Assembly (NCBI GenBank): GCA_038235165.1
Contig: JBBSUG010000014.1
Coordinates: 57,361-121,360, forward strand
Source of the DNA: GCA-002050365 sp038235165
Lineage (GTDB): Bacteria; Acidobacteriota; Blastocatellia; Pyrinomonadales; Pyrinomonadaceae
Length of the DNA: 64,000 nt
Direction of reading: 5' to 3'
Shown: in pieces, positions 33,801 through 42,653 of the stretch
Layout: every line of letters starts with the position of its first letter
Numbering within the stretch: the stretch's first letter is position 1
Program-made: the position numbers and the translations under genes
The notes under the pieces: generated by a model
What the model was told of the DNA's origin: nothing
The model's input: only the letters and a program-made list of their open reading frames with translations
Database searches by the model: none

Positions 33801-34148
33801 TTACACTAAAATTTTTATCATTTCGTCTTCAACGACGACTTCATAACTCTCAATCGAACACCCTTTTTTCGTAAAACATTCGCCGCTGCGGACATCGAAA
33901 CGCCAGCCGTGCAGATCACATTCGACGATGCTGCCATACAATCTCGAATCGGCGAGCGGATAGGCTTTGTGCGGGCAGAAATTTTCAATCGCGTGAAATT
34001 CGCCTTTGACATTAAACAGGGCGACTTCGCCGCCGCCTTTTAATTTAACGGTTGCGCCGCGTCCTTCCGGGACATCGCCGACTTTGCCGACCGTCACTTT
34101 TTTCCCCTGCCGTTTCGGTTTGTGCTTATTTTCGTGTAGTTTTCCCAT
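33801..34148 (-). CDS. Rieske-type [2Fe-2S] ferredoxin
   Basis: 115 aa. Rieske motifs CPHKAYPLADSRL and CDLHGWRFD (CxH then CxxH) bind the cluster, with the usual VALFNVKGEFHAIEN strand before them. A basic 20-residue N-terminus precedes the fold. Resembles small ferredoxins of dioxygenase systems or NirD, but no partner oxygenase is nearby. Confidence 0.88.
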   Translation of the reverse strand: MGKLHENKHKPKRQGKKVTVGKVGDVPEGRGATVKLKGGGEVALFNVKGEFHAIENFCPHKAYPLADSRLYGSIVECDLHGWRFDVRSGECFTKKGCSIESYEVVVEDEMIKILV

Positions 34149-34153
34149 CTTGA

Positions 34154-34181
34154 GTTTGGATTTTAGATTTTAGATTTTAGA
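34154..34181. repeat. Heptamer short tandem repeat (TTTTAGA)
   Basis: GTTTGGA followed by three exact TTTTAGA units, immediately upstream of the Rieske gene start codon. Confidence 0.65.
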
Positions 34182-34274
34182 TAAGCAAATCACGCGGCTG
34201 ATTTTTTCCACTTGCTTTATTTGTTCGAGTCAAACAAAATTATAATAATAAACAAATGTGAGGTCGCAAAATAA

Positions 34275-34742
34275 ATGAATGAGAATAAATTTTCAGAGAA
34301 TGCGCGTCGCCGCTGCCGCGAGATTATGACGGGCAATGTTCAAACGGTCAGCCGAACGATGAGTTTGCAGGAAACCGCCCGTTTGATGCGCGACGGCGAT
34401 ATGGGCGCGATGCCGGTTGTCGAAGGCGAAAAACTTGTCGGCATCGTCACCGACCGCGATATTGTCGTGCGGGCGATTGCCGAAGGAAAAAGTGCCGACG
34501 CTCAAATCGGCGACGTGATGACGACGGAAATTTTCTCGGTCAAACCGGACGATTTCGTTTTTGAAGCGATTCGTCTTATGGGCGACAAACAAGTGCGCCG
34601 CATTCCTGTTATAACAGAATCGGGCGAACTCGCCGGAATTATCGCTATGGCGGACATCGCGCTCGAAATGGAAGACCAACGCGAAATCGCTGAAACGCTC
34701 GAAGAAATCTCCAGCGGCGCGGGTTATTGGAATAATAAATAG
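34275..34742 (+). CDS. CBS-domain protein
   Basis: 155 aa with two CBS motifs: REIMTGNVQTVSRTMSLQET with GAMPVVEGEKLVGIVTDRDI, and IGDVMTTEIFSVKPDDFVFE with VRRIPVITESGELAGIIAMA. Such tandem pairs sense adenosyl ligands. A short tail follows. It lies upstream of hsp20 and lon, suggesting a stress-related context. Confidence 0.9.
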   Translation: MNENKFSENARRRCREIMTGNVQTVSRTMSLQETARLMRDGDMGAMPVVEGEKLVGIVTDRDIVVRAIAEGKSADAQIGDVMTTEIFSVKPDDFVFEAIRLMGDKQVRRIPVITESGELAGIIAMADIALEMEDQREIAETLEEISSGAGYWNNK

Positions 34743-34798
34743 GTGATAAGTGGTGAATGATAAGAAAATTCATCACTCATTGCTCATCACTCATCACT
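34743..34798. repeat. Inverted heptamer tracts
   Basis: Left: GTGATAA, GTGGTGA, ATGATAA. Right: CATCACT, CATTGCT, CATCACT, CATCACT. The two sides are complementary in theme and can fold into a hairpin between the CBS gene and hsp20. Confidence 0.65.
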
Positions 34799-34806
34799 AA
34801 AACATT

Positions 34807-35169
34807 ATGGCAAGATCAACTAATCGTTACTTTCATTTTCTGGCTTCATCGAAAACCACCAAGCCTTCGAACAGACTTTGGTACCCGTCGGCGGACGTTT
34901 ATCAAACGCCGGAAGGGTGGCTGGTGAAAGTCGAACTCGCCGGGGTTTCGGCGGAAGACATCGAAATTGATATTCAGGGAAATGTTTTGTATATCGCCGG
35001 CTGCCGCAAAGATAAATCGTGCGCCGTCGGATTTTCTTATCAGCAGATGGAAATTACTTACAGCCGGTTTGAAAAAACCTTGCAGTTTCCCGCTTCAATC
35101 GAAGGCGCGAGCGTCGAACATAATTTCGACAACGGTTTATTAATCATTCATCTTTTGAAAGGAAAATAA
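34807..35169 (+). CDS. Hsp20/alpha-crystallin small heat shock protein
   Basis: 120 aa. Alpha-crystallin domain from PSADVYQTPEGWLVKVELAG to NFDNGLLIIHLLK, with the conserved strand LYIAGCRKD. ATP-independent holdase. The N-terminal arm is short and the IxI-type tail is lacking, so oligomers may be small. Forty bases upstream of lon, so probably co-regulated. Confidence 0.9.
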   Translation: MARSTNRYFHFLASSKTTKPSNRLWYPSADVYQTPEGWLVKVELAGVSAEDIEIDIQGNVLYIAGCRKDKSCAVGFSYQQMEITYSRFEKTLQFPASIEGASVEHNFDNGLLIIHLLKGK

Positions 35170-35209
35170 CATCAAAGCTGACGCAAAAATATAATAAATA
35201 CTTAATCTT

Positions 35210-37675
35210 ATGGCAGAAGAAAATATTCAAAATCAAACAGAAAACAATTCACAGACAAATTCGCCGGAGCAGTTTGAAATTGCGATCTTGCCGCTGCAAA
35301 ATACGACGCTGTTCCCTGAAACGGTCGTGCCGTTGGCGGTCGGGCGTGAGCGTTCGATCAAGGCGGTCGAGTTTGCGCTTTCGACCGAGGAAAAACTCAT
35401 TTGCTGTGTGACGGCGAAAACCGAAGGCGTAACCGGCGACGACGCGAAAACTTCCGATCTGTACGAGGTCGGAACTATCGTTAATATCAAGCGGATGATG
35501 AAAGCCGAAGATGTTTTGCAGTTGATCGTGCAGGGTGTTGACCGCGTAAAAATTCTCAGTTGGTCGCAGGAACAGCCGTTTATCAAGGCGAAAGTCGAAG
35601 CACTGCCTGATTTGACGATTGTTGACAATGAAGAAGTCGAAGCGTTGAAGCGCAACATTCAGGGGCTGGTGCAGCAGGCGTTGGCGATGCTGCCGAATGT
35701 GCCGCCGGAAATTCGGATGGCGGTCGTGTCGCAGAACAATCCGGTGCAGCTTTCTTATTTTCTCGCGTCGGTGCTTGATTTGGGTGTCGAAACCGAACAG
35801 AAGATGCTCGAAGCGAAAACGGTTGACGAACTGCTGAATCTGTCGCACGCTGCGCTCGCCCGCGAAGTCGAGATTATGCAGATTCGCTCGAAAATCGCTA
35901 CCGAAGCGCAGACCGAGATGGACAAATCGCAGCGCGATTACATTTTGCGGCAGCAGTTAAAGGCGATTCAGAAAGAACTCGGCGACGATGAAAATGGCGA
36001 AAAAGCCGAAGCCGGACAATTGCGCGAACGGCTCGAAACCGCCGACTTGCCGGACGATGTAAGAAAAGAAGCCGAACGCGAACTCAAGCGGATGGAACAA
36101 TTGCCGCAAGCCGCGCCGGATTATCACGTCATTCGCACATATCTCGAATACGTTCTCGAATTGCCATGGAAAAAGGCGAGCGAAGAAAAATTAGACTTAA
36201 ACGAGGCGCAAAAAATTCTCGACGAAGATCATTACGGACTGGAAGATGTTAAAAAACGCATTCTGGAGTCGCTTGCGGTCGTCAAACTACGTCCCGATTC
36301 AAAAAGTCCGATTATTTTATTCGTCGGACCTCCGGGAGTCGGTAAAACCTCGCTCGGACGCTCGATTGCGCGGGCTTTGGGGCGCGAATTCGAGCGGATG
36401 AGTTTAGGCGGAATGCGCGACGAAGCCGAATTGCGCGGACATCGCCGGACGTATATCGGCGCGATGCCGGGAAGAATTATCCAGTCGCTGCGCCGCGCCG
36501 GTGTCAACAATCCGGTTATGATGCTCGATGAAATTGACAAGCTCGGCAACGATTATCGCGGTGATCCGTCGTCGGCTCTTTTGGAAATTCTCGATCCGCA
36601 GCAAAATAATAGTTTCCGCGATCATTATTTGGATTTGCCGTTCGATTTGTCGAAAGTTTTCTTTATTGCGACGGCAAATCAGCTCGGTCCGATTCCCGCG
36701 CCGCTGCGCGACCGAATGGAAATTATCAACATTGCCGGTTACAGCGATCAGGAAAAACTGCACATTGCCAAACAGTATCTCGTGCCGCGACAGATTACAG
36801 AAAACGGTTTGCAGCCCGATCAAATGGAAGTCACTGACGATGCGATCAATCTTTTGACAGCGCGATACACACGCGAAGCAGGCGTTCGGCAATTAGAGAG
36901 AACGGTCGGCAATCTGGCGAGAAAGGTCGCGTTGAACGTGGCACAGGGCAAAACCGAAAAGGTGAAAATCACGGAAAACGAGATCAAAGGTTATCTTGGC
37001 TCTCCTCGTTTTTATCCTGAAAAAGCGCGTGACGATATGCCCGCCGGTGTAGCGACCGGAATGGCTTGGACGGAAATGGGCGGCGAGATTTTATTTATCG
37101 AAGCGACGATGCTTCCCGGCGGTTCGGGTTTGACTTTGACCGGACAACTCGGCGAAGTGATGAAAGAATCGGCGATGGCGGCGCGGTCTTATCTGTGGTC
37201 TCACGCCGTTGAACTTGGAATTAATCCCGAAGAAATCAAATCGAACGGCGTTCACGTTCACGTTCCGGCGGGCGCAATCCCAAAAGACGGTCCGAGCGCG
37301 GGTGTCACGATGGCTTCGGCTCTCGCGTCGCTTTACACGGGCAGAAAAGTCCGTTCCGATACGTCAATGACCGGCGAAATAACGCTTTCGGGTTTAGTTT
37401 TCCCGGTCGGTGGAGTCAAGGAAAAGGTTCTCGCGGCGCATCGTGCCGGAATTCGTCGAATAATTATGCCGTACCAAAACGAATCGGTTATCGAGGAAAT
37501 TCCCGAAGACGTGCGCGGCGAACTGGAATTTATTTTGGCGCACAGAATTGACGATGTTCTGGAAGCCGCGCTCGAAAAAGAGCAAAGCGTTCCGAAGGGT
37601 GAAAATTACGTTATTCAAGATGTCGAGACTCGTTCGGACGGCGTGAACGAGCAGTATATCGCTAAAGAAAAGTGA
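35210..37675 (+). CDS. lon: ATP-dependent Lon protease
   Basis: 821 aa, full LonA. N-terminal substrate domain (LPLQNTTLFPETVVPLAVGR), coiled middle, AAA+ module with Walker A VGPPGVGKTSLGRS (near residue 372) and Walker B MMLDEIDKLG. The C-terminal protease domain has catalytic Ser in PKDGPSAGVTM (residue 696) and the Lys region GGVKEKVLAAHRAG. Degrades misfolded and regulatory proteins. A short Asp/Glu-rich tail follows. Ends at a strong terminator. Confidence 0.97.
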   Translation: MAEENIQNQTENNSQTNSPEQFEIAILPLQNTTLFPETVVPLAVGRERSIKAVEFALSTEEKLICCVTAKTEGVTGDDAKTSDLYEVGTIVNIKRMMKAEDVLQLIVQGVDRVKILSWSQEQPFIKAKVEALPDLTIVDNEEVEALKRNIQGLVQQALAMLPNVPPEIRMAVVSQNNPVQLSYFLASVLDLGVETEQKMLEAKTVDELLNLSHAALAREVEIMQIRSKIATEAQTEMDKSQRDYILRQQLKAIQKELGDDENGEKAEAGQLRERLETADLPDDVRKEAERELKRMEQLPQAAPDYHVIRTYLEYVLELPWKKASEEKLDLNEAQKILDEDHYGLEDVKKRILESLAVVKLRPDSKSPIILFVGPPGVGKTSLGRSIARALGREFERMSLGGMRDEAELRGHRRTYIGAMPGRIIQSLRRAGVNNPVMMLDEIDKLGNDYRGDPSSALLEILDPQQNNSFRDHYLDLPFDLSKVFFIATANQLGPIPAPLRDRMEIINIAGYSDQEKLHIAKQYLVPRQITENGLQPDQMEVTDDAINLLTARYTREAGVRQLERTVGNLARKVALNVAQGKTEKVKITENEIKGYLGSPRFYPEKARDDMPAGVATGMAWTEMGGEILFIEATMLPGGSGLTLTGQLGEVMKESAMAARSYLWSHAVELGINPEEIKSNGVHVHVPAGAIPKDGPSAGVTMASALASLYTGRKVRSDTSMTGEITLSGLVFPVGGVKEKVLAAHRAGIRRIIMPYQNESVIEEIPEDVRGELEFILAHRIDDVLEAALEKEQSVPKGENYVIQDVETRSDGVNEQYIAKEK

Positions 37676-37697
37676 TTTTTTACATAAACTAAATCGA

Positions 37698-37736
37698 AAC
37701 GAGTGATAATTTTTCAAATTTATCACTCGTTTTTTA
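37698..37736 (+). terminator. Rho-independent terminator
   Basis: 12-bp stem AACGAGTGATAA / TTATCACTCGTT with a ten-base loop and a run of T, 20 bp after lon. Confidence 0.88.
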
Positions 37737-37931
37737 TTCATTCCAAGAAAAATATAAAAATTCTTTCTTGCTATTGGAAATATAGGTTGATTTAAGTGTA
37801 TGCTAGAAGCTCAAATGTGTCGCGCAAAAGTCTTTTCCCGGTAAGGCTCAAGCAGTTTTTAAGGAGCTAATTCATTCTTCAAAAATCAACATATTTTAAA
37901 GTTTAATTATTAGAAATAAAAGTATAAAAAA

Positions 37932-38978
37932 ATGGCATTTAAATCTCTATTCAGTTTATTTTCGAGCGATTTGGCAATTGATCTCGGCACGGCAAATACA
38001 CTTGTTTACGCTAAAGGACGCGGCATCGTTGTCTCCGAACCTTCAATTGTTGCAATCAATAAAGTTACCAATCAGGTCGAAGCCGTCGGACGCGACGCAA
38101 AAGAAATGCTCGGCAGAACGCCGGGAAATATCGTGGCGATTCGTCCGATGAAGGACGGCGTGATCGCCAATTTTGAAGTCACTGAAAAAATGCTTCAGCA
38201 TTTCATCCGCAAAGCTCATAACGGCAAATCGTGGGTGCGCCCGCGTGTCGTCATCGGCATTCCGTCGGAGATTACACAGGTCGAACGCCGCGCCGTTGAA
38301 GATTCGGCGTATCGTGCAAAAGCGAGCGAAGTTTATCTGGTCGAAGAAGCGATGGCGGCGGCAATCGGCGCGGGTCTGCCGATTACCGAACCGCACGGCA
38401 ATATGGTCGTTGACATCGGCGGCGGCACGACCGACATCGCTGTCATTTCGCTGTCCGGCATCGTTTATTCGCGCGCCGTCCGCATCGCCGGCAACGAAAT
38501 GGACGAAGCGATTACGCAGTTTATCAAACGCAAATATAATCTGTTGATCGGCGAACGGACGGCGGAAGCGATTAAAATCGCGCTCGGTTCGGCTTTCCCG
38601 CTCGAAGAACCGCTTTCGATGGATGTGCGCGGACGAAATTTAATCGAAGGAATTCCGAAAACGATCACGATCAGTGACGAAGAAATCCGCGAAGCACTCT
38701 CCGATGCGGTGGCGACGATTATCAACGCCGTGCGCGTCGCGCTCGAACGCACACCACCCGAGCTTTCCGCCGATATTGTCGAACGCGGAATAGTTTTAAC
38801 CGGCGGCGGCGCACTGCTCAAAAATCTCGACAAACGTCTGATGATCGAAACCGGTTTACCGGTCGTGTTGGCGGACGACCCGCTTTCTTCAGTTGTGCTT
38901 GGAACGGGCAAAATGCTCTCCGATTTTGAATTGCTCAAGCGCGTCAAATGGGATAATTCACTGATGACGGGAAGCTAA
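37932..38978 (+). CDS. mreB: Rod shape-determining protein MreB
   Basis: 348 aa bacterial actin that positions lateral wall synthesis. Phosphate-1 motif LAIDLGTANTLVYAKGRG, phosphate-2 NMVVDIGGGTTDIAVISL and adenosine motif GIVLTGGGALLKNLDKRL. First gene of the elongasome cluster. A 256-bp leader separates it from lon. Followed by a nonamer hairpin that fills the gap to mreC. Confidence 0.97.
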   Translation: MAFKSLFSLFSSDLAIDLGTANTLVYAKGRGIVVSEPSIVAINKVTNQVEAVGRDAKEMLGRTPGNIVAIRPMKDGVIANFEVTEKMLQHFIRKAHNGKSWVRPRVVIGIPSEITQVERRAVEDSAYRAKASEVYLVEEAMAAAIGAGLPITEPHGNMVVDIGGGTTDIAVISLSGIVYSRAVRIAGNEMDEAITQFIKRKYNLLIGERTAEAIKIALGSAFPLEEPLSMDVRGRNLIEGIPKTITISDEEIREALSDAVATIINAVRVALERTPPELSADIVERGIVLTGGGALLKNLDKRLMIETGLPVVLADDPLSSVVLGTGKMLSDFELLKRVKWDNSLMTGS

Positions 38979-38979
38979 A

Positions 38980-39095
38980 AAGTCTGGAAAGTCTCGAAGG
39001 TCAGGAAGTCTGGGAAGGAAGATAAGATTCCTGATTTCGAGACTTTCGCGACTTTCGAGACTTTCCAGACTTTCCAGACTTTCGAGACTTGAAAG
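38980..39095. repeat. Nonamer repeats in inverted arrays between mreB and mreC
   Basis: Left array AAGTCTGGA, AAGTCTCGA, AGGTCAGGA and AGTCTGGGA (38980-39015). Right array ACTTTCGCG, ACTTTCGAG, ACTTTCCAG, ACTTTCCAG, ACTTTCGAG, ACTTGAAAG (39042-39095), ending exactly at the mreC ATG. The arrays are mutual reverse complements and can form a long hairpin. Confidence 0.75.
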
Positions 39096-40001
39096 ATGAT
39101 TGAGCGAAGCCAGAAACAGGTTTGGAAATTAACGCCGTGGCTAATGATTGCACTGCTTTTGGGCAACTTTATTCTGATGGCGTATTCCGCAAAAACCGAA
39201 TCGCAACAGAGTGTGGTGCGCGTGTGGGCGCAGACGGCGGCGGATTTTGTCCAGTCGCCGGTCACGACTTTGACCTTCGGCGTGACCGGCTATTTTCAGA
39301 GAATTTCTTCACTGCGAACTGCACAGAGCGAAAATGACGCTCTCAAACAAAAAATTCAGGAACTCGAAGTAGAACTTCAAAGCCGGGAGAGTTTAGCGGT
39401 CGAGGCTCAAAGATTGCGGTCACTGCTCGAACTCAAGGAAGGAACCGACCTGAAAATAAAACCGGCTCAAATCATCGGGCGCGACCCGTCAGCCTGGTTC
39501 GATACGATAATTATTAATCGCGGAAGTTCGGACGGCGTGAAACTGAATATGCCGGTCGTCACCAAGGGCGGTTTGGTCGGCAGAGTTTCGGCGGTCAGCT
39601 TTTTGACGGCGCAGGTGTGGCTGATTACGAAGGAAAAAATAAGCGAGGGCGGAATCATCGGTGAAGTCGGCACGTCCAGCGCGCTCGGAGTGGTCAGCGG
39701 CACGGGAAAAAAAGAACTGCTTGAAATGGGTTATGTGCCGGGAAGCGTCGAAGTTCAGTCGGGCAGCAGCGTGTACACGACGGGCGAGGAAGGCGTTTAT
39801 CCGCCCGGATTGAAAATAGGCGAAATCGTCGAAGTACGGACGGGTTCAGCTACTGTTTCACAGCAGATTTTTATCAAACCGGGCGCAAACTTCTCGGCAA
39901 TGCAGGAAGTCGGTGTGATACTTTACGAACCGCCGCCGCGTCCCGAATATGATAAGGCTCTGCCCAACGCAATTAAGGACGATAAAGGCAAGAGGAAATA
40001 G
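39096..40001 (+). CDS. mreC: Rod shape-determining protein MreC
   Basis: 301 aa. Cytosolic start, one transmembrane helix (WLMIALLLGNFILMAY), coiled coil (SENDALKQKIQELEVELQSR) and the periplasmic double beta-barrel (AQIIGRDPSAWFDTIIINRG; VTKGGLVGRVS). Bridges MreB to PBP2. Repeats run directly up to the ATG, so no ordinary Shine-Dalgarno is seen. Confidence 0.95.
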   Translation: MIERSQKQVWKLTPWLMIALLLGNFILMAYSAKTESQQSVVRVWAQTAADFVQSPVTTLTFGVTGYFQRISSLRTAQSENDALKQKIQELEVELQSRESLAVEAQRLRSLLELKEGTDLKIKPAQIIGRDPSAWFDTIIINRGSSDGVKLNMPVVTKGGLVGRVSAVSFLTAQVWLITKEKISEGGIIGEVGTSSALGVVSGTGKKELLEMGYVPGSVEVQSGSSVYTTGEEGVYPPGLKIGEIVEVRTGSATVSQQIFIKPGANFSAMQEVGVILYEPPPRPEYDKALPNAIKDDKGKRK

Positions 40002-40003
40002 TT

Positions 40004-40083
40004 GGTTCAAGGTTCAAAGTTCAAGGTTCAAGGTTAGAAGATTTTAACCTGAAATCTGAAATCTGAAATCTGAAACCCGAAAA
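40004..40083. repeat. Two heptamer tracts between mreC and mreD
   Basis: GGTTCAA, GGTTCAA, AGTTCAA, GGTTCAA, GGTTAGA (40004-40038), then CTGAAAT three times, CTGAAAC, CCGAAAA (40049-40083). The second tract ends in register exactly at the mreD ATG. Confidence 0.75.
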
Positions 40084-40638
40084 ATGGAACAGGTAAAAAT
40101 CACAGTCGCATTGATAATTGCTGTATTGCTTCAGTGGACGCTTCGCAATGTTGCCGAGCCTTTTGCGTATATTGATTTTCCGTTGATTATCGTAGTTTAC
40201 GCCGCGCTTCAGCGAAATGCCATCAAAGCTCTTCTCTACGGGACAGTTGCGGGGCTGGCGGTTGACGCGTTGAGCGGCGGACTTTTGGGGGCGAACGGTT
40301 TCTCTAAAACATTGATAGCATACATAGTTTCGGAAATCGTCCGGCGTGTCTATATGGACAACCTTTTACTTCGCATTCCCGTCATAGCAGGTGCATCTTT
40401 GTTGAGTAATCTGGTTTATTACGGAATGCACCGTTTGCTGGGGCAAGTCCCGAGCGGAGAACTCGTCACGACGACGGCTTATTCGATTATCGGCACCACC
40501 ATTGCAGGAACAATTATTTACTTGATTTTGGACAGCTTTTTTGCGGAAAACGTGATTAGAAACCGAAGGCGCGATGTGTTCGCATCGCGTCGCCAAACAA
40601 GACGACGTAACCCGATCAGGCTTGGAAACAGAAGATAA
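40084..40638 (+). CDS. mreD: Rod shape-determining protein MreD
   Basis: 184 aa integral membrane protein with five to six helices (ITVALIIAVLLQWTLRNVAE at the start; YGTVAGLAVDALSGGLLGAN, the family signature; a last helix ITTIAGTIIYLILDSFF-like segment). Basic C-terminus. Works with MreC, PBP2 and RodA. The gene starts directly after heptamer repeats. Confidence 0.9.
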   Translation: MEQVKITVALIIAVLLQWTLRNVAEPFAYIDFPLIIVVYAALQRNAIKALLYGTVAGLAVDALSGGLLGANGFSKTLIAYIVSEIVRRVYMDNLLLRIPVIAGASLLSNLVYYGMHRLLGQVPSGELVTTTAYSIIGTTIAGTIIYLILDSFFAENVIRNRRRDVFASRRQTRRRNPIRLGNRR

Positions 40639-40715
40639 ACTAGCTGAGAGCGAGAAGTCGAACATTGAAAGAAACAGGTTGATTAATCTCCGCTCTCAAA
40701 TCCCGATTAACAAAA

Positions 40716-42608
40716 ATGAAGTTATACGATCAGGCTCAAAATTTAGGCATCAGGGTCGGCACAATTCAGGTTGTGGCTTTTGTACTGCTGACGATTCTCG
40801 GTGTGCGCCTGTATTATTTGCAGGTTGTCAGAGGTGATTATTACGAAAACAAAGCTGAAAACCAGCGTATCCGACTGATTCCGATTCCCGCTCCGCGCGG
40901 TGCAATTTTCGACCGCAACGGCAAACTGTTGGTTGATTCGCGTCCGACTTACAACGTCACGCTGTCAAATGAACCGATCAAAAAAATTGATGTGACCGAC
41001 CGCCTTGACGATTACGCGCAGGGAATGAATGTTGACCGTCAATTTTTGACCGAACGGCTCGACTTAATCAAAAAACAACCCGGATTCGAAACGATGGTGT
41101 TGAAGGAAAACGCCACGATTCAGGACATCACCTGGGTTGAATCGCACGAGATGGAATATCCCGAACTGCGGATCGAAATCCAGCCGCAGCGTTTTTATCC
41201 GCTCGGAACGACGTTGGCGCACGTTCTCGGCTATGTCGGCGAAATCAGTCCGAAACAGCTCGAAAAGCCCGAAATGAAGGAAAAGGGGATGCGCCCCGGC
41301 GATATTATCGGCAAAGGTGGTCTCGAACAGTATTACGATGATTATCTGCGCGGCAAACCGGGTTATCGAAAAGTGATCGTTGACAGTCGCGGTCGCGTCC
41401 AGAACGAAATAGAAGTCGTTCAGCCGCAAGCCGGTCAAGACCTCGTTTCAACGATTGATCTTGATTTACAGCAAGCAGCCGAAGAACAATTGGCAAATTC
41501 GGTGACCAAACGCGGGACGATTATTTCAATAGACCCGAATAACGGAGAAGTTTTAGCGATGGCTTCCGCACCGTCGTTTGATCCGAACGCTTTTGTAATG
41601 GGAAGCGCGACCCCGGAAGGACGCAAGGAAAGAGCGAAATATCAATTGGATGAAGAGAGACCGCTATTGAATCGCGCTATTCAAGGCAGATTTCACCCCG
41701 GTTCAACTTGGAAAATCCCGGAATCGGTTGCCGGACTGCAACAGGGAGTGATTACCGTTAAAGATTCGAGTCTTGTCTGCGGTGGCGGTATTCAGGTCGG
41801 TAACCGATTCACACGCGATTTAAGCGGCAATCACGGAACACCGAATCTATCTTCGGCAATTACACATTCCTGCGACGGTTATTACTATCGGCTGGCTCTG
41901 AAAATGGGACTGGATGGCTTGAAGCAGATGGTTGAAAACTTCGATTATGACAAACAAAGCGGTGTTGATTTGCCAAACGAAAAGATCAGCCAAACTCCTA
42001 AATCATACGAATCGTATGTTAGGAAACGCGACAAAGGAAAATGGAACGACATTGAAACCGTCTTTGCCTCAATCGGGCAGGTAACGGTGAATGTTACTCC
42101 GATTTCGATGATTCGTGCTGTTTCGAGCGTCGGAATGCAGGGCAGAATGTATGTGCCTCATCTGTTGAAAGAGTTCAAAGAAATCGGAGCAGTCGGGCAG
42201 GAAGGAGATGCGAATTACGTTCCGGCGCGTCCGAGCGTCAAATTCAATCATCCCGAACCAAAGATTGTCGAAATGACTCCTGAACAGAATGATCTTGTTT
42301 TGAAGGGAATGTGGGGCGTAGTCAATGCGGGCGGCACGGCGGGGCGTTTCAAAAGAGCAAACTGGGATATGGCTGGAAAAACAGGCACGGCGCAAAACTC
42401 GGAACTCGGCTCGGGCGGAGCAAAAGATCACGCCTGGTTTGTTTCATTCGCACCGGCTTATAAACCTGAAATTGCCGTAATCGCACTAATCGAAAATTCG
42501 GGCTTCGGCGCATCAAATGCGGCTCCGGCGGTGATGGGCGTCTACGACGCGTACTTAGCGAAAAATCACGCTAACTTATTAGAAGGACAGCAGATAGCTA
42601 AGAAATAA
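40716..42608 (+). CDS. mrdA: Penicillin-binding protein 2
   Basis: 630 aa class B PBP, the elongasome transpeptidase. N-terminal anchor helix (VVAFVLLTILGVRLYYLQVV), pedestal with RGAIFDRNGKLL, and transpeptidase motifs SxxK in FHPGSTWKIPE, SxN-type in THSCDGYYYR and KTGTAQN near the end. The Trp/Lys in STWK fits PBP2. Located between mreD and rodA as in many bacteria. Confidence 0.96.
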   Translation: MKLYDQAQNLGIRVGTIQVVAFVLLTILGVRLYYLQVVRGDYYENKAENQRIRLIPIPAPRGAIFDRNGKLLVDSRPTYNVTLSNEPIKKIDVTDRLDDYAQGMNVDRQFLTERLDLIKKQPGFETMVLKENATIQDITWVESHEMEYPELRIEIQPQRFYPLGTTLAHVLGYVGEISPKQLEKPEMKEKGMRPGDIIGKGGLEQYYDDYLRGKPGYRKVIVDSRGRVQNEIEVVQPQAGQDLVSTIDLDLQQAAEEQLANSVTKRGTIISIDPNNGEVLAMASAPSFDPNAFVMGSATPEGRKERAKYQLDEERPLLNRAIQGRFHPGSTWKIPESVAGLQQGVITVKDSSLVCGGGIQVGNRFTRDLSGNHGTPNLSSAITHSCDGYYYRLALKMGLDGLKQMVENFDYDKQSGVDLPNEKISQTPKSYESYVRKRDKGKWNDIETVFASIGQVTVNVTPISMIRAVSSVGMQGRMYVPHLLKEFKEIGAVGQEGDANYVPARPSVKFNHPEPKIVEMTPEQNDLVLKGMWGVVNAGGTAGRFKRANWDMAGKTGTAQNSELGSGGAKDHAWFVSFAPAYKPEIAVIALIENSGFGASNAAPAVMGVYDAYLAKNHANLLEGQQIAKK

Positions 42609-42653
42609 CAGTATATCTTCAACGAGGAATAACCGACGAGCAATAACTGAAAA

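Noticed and set aside
35249..35848. 199-codon minus frame inside lon
   Set aside because: Shadow of the Lon N-terminal domain, rich in Arg and His, no start signal.
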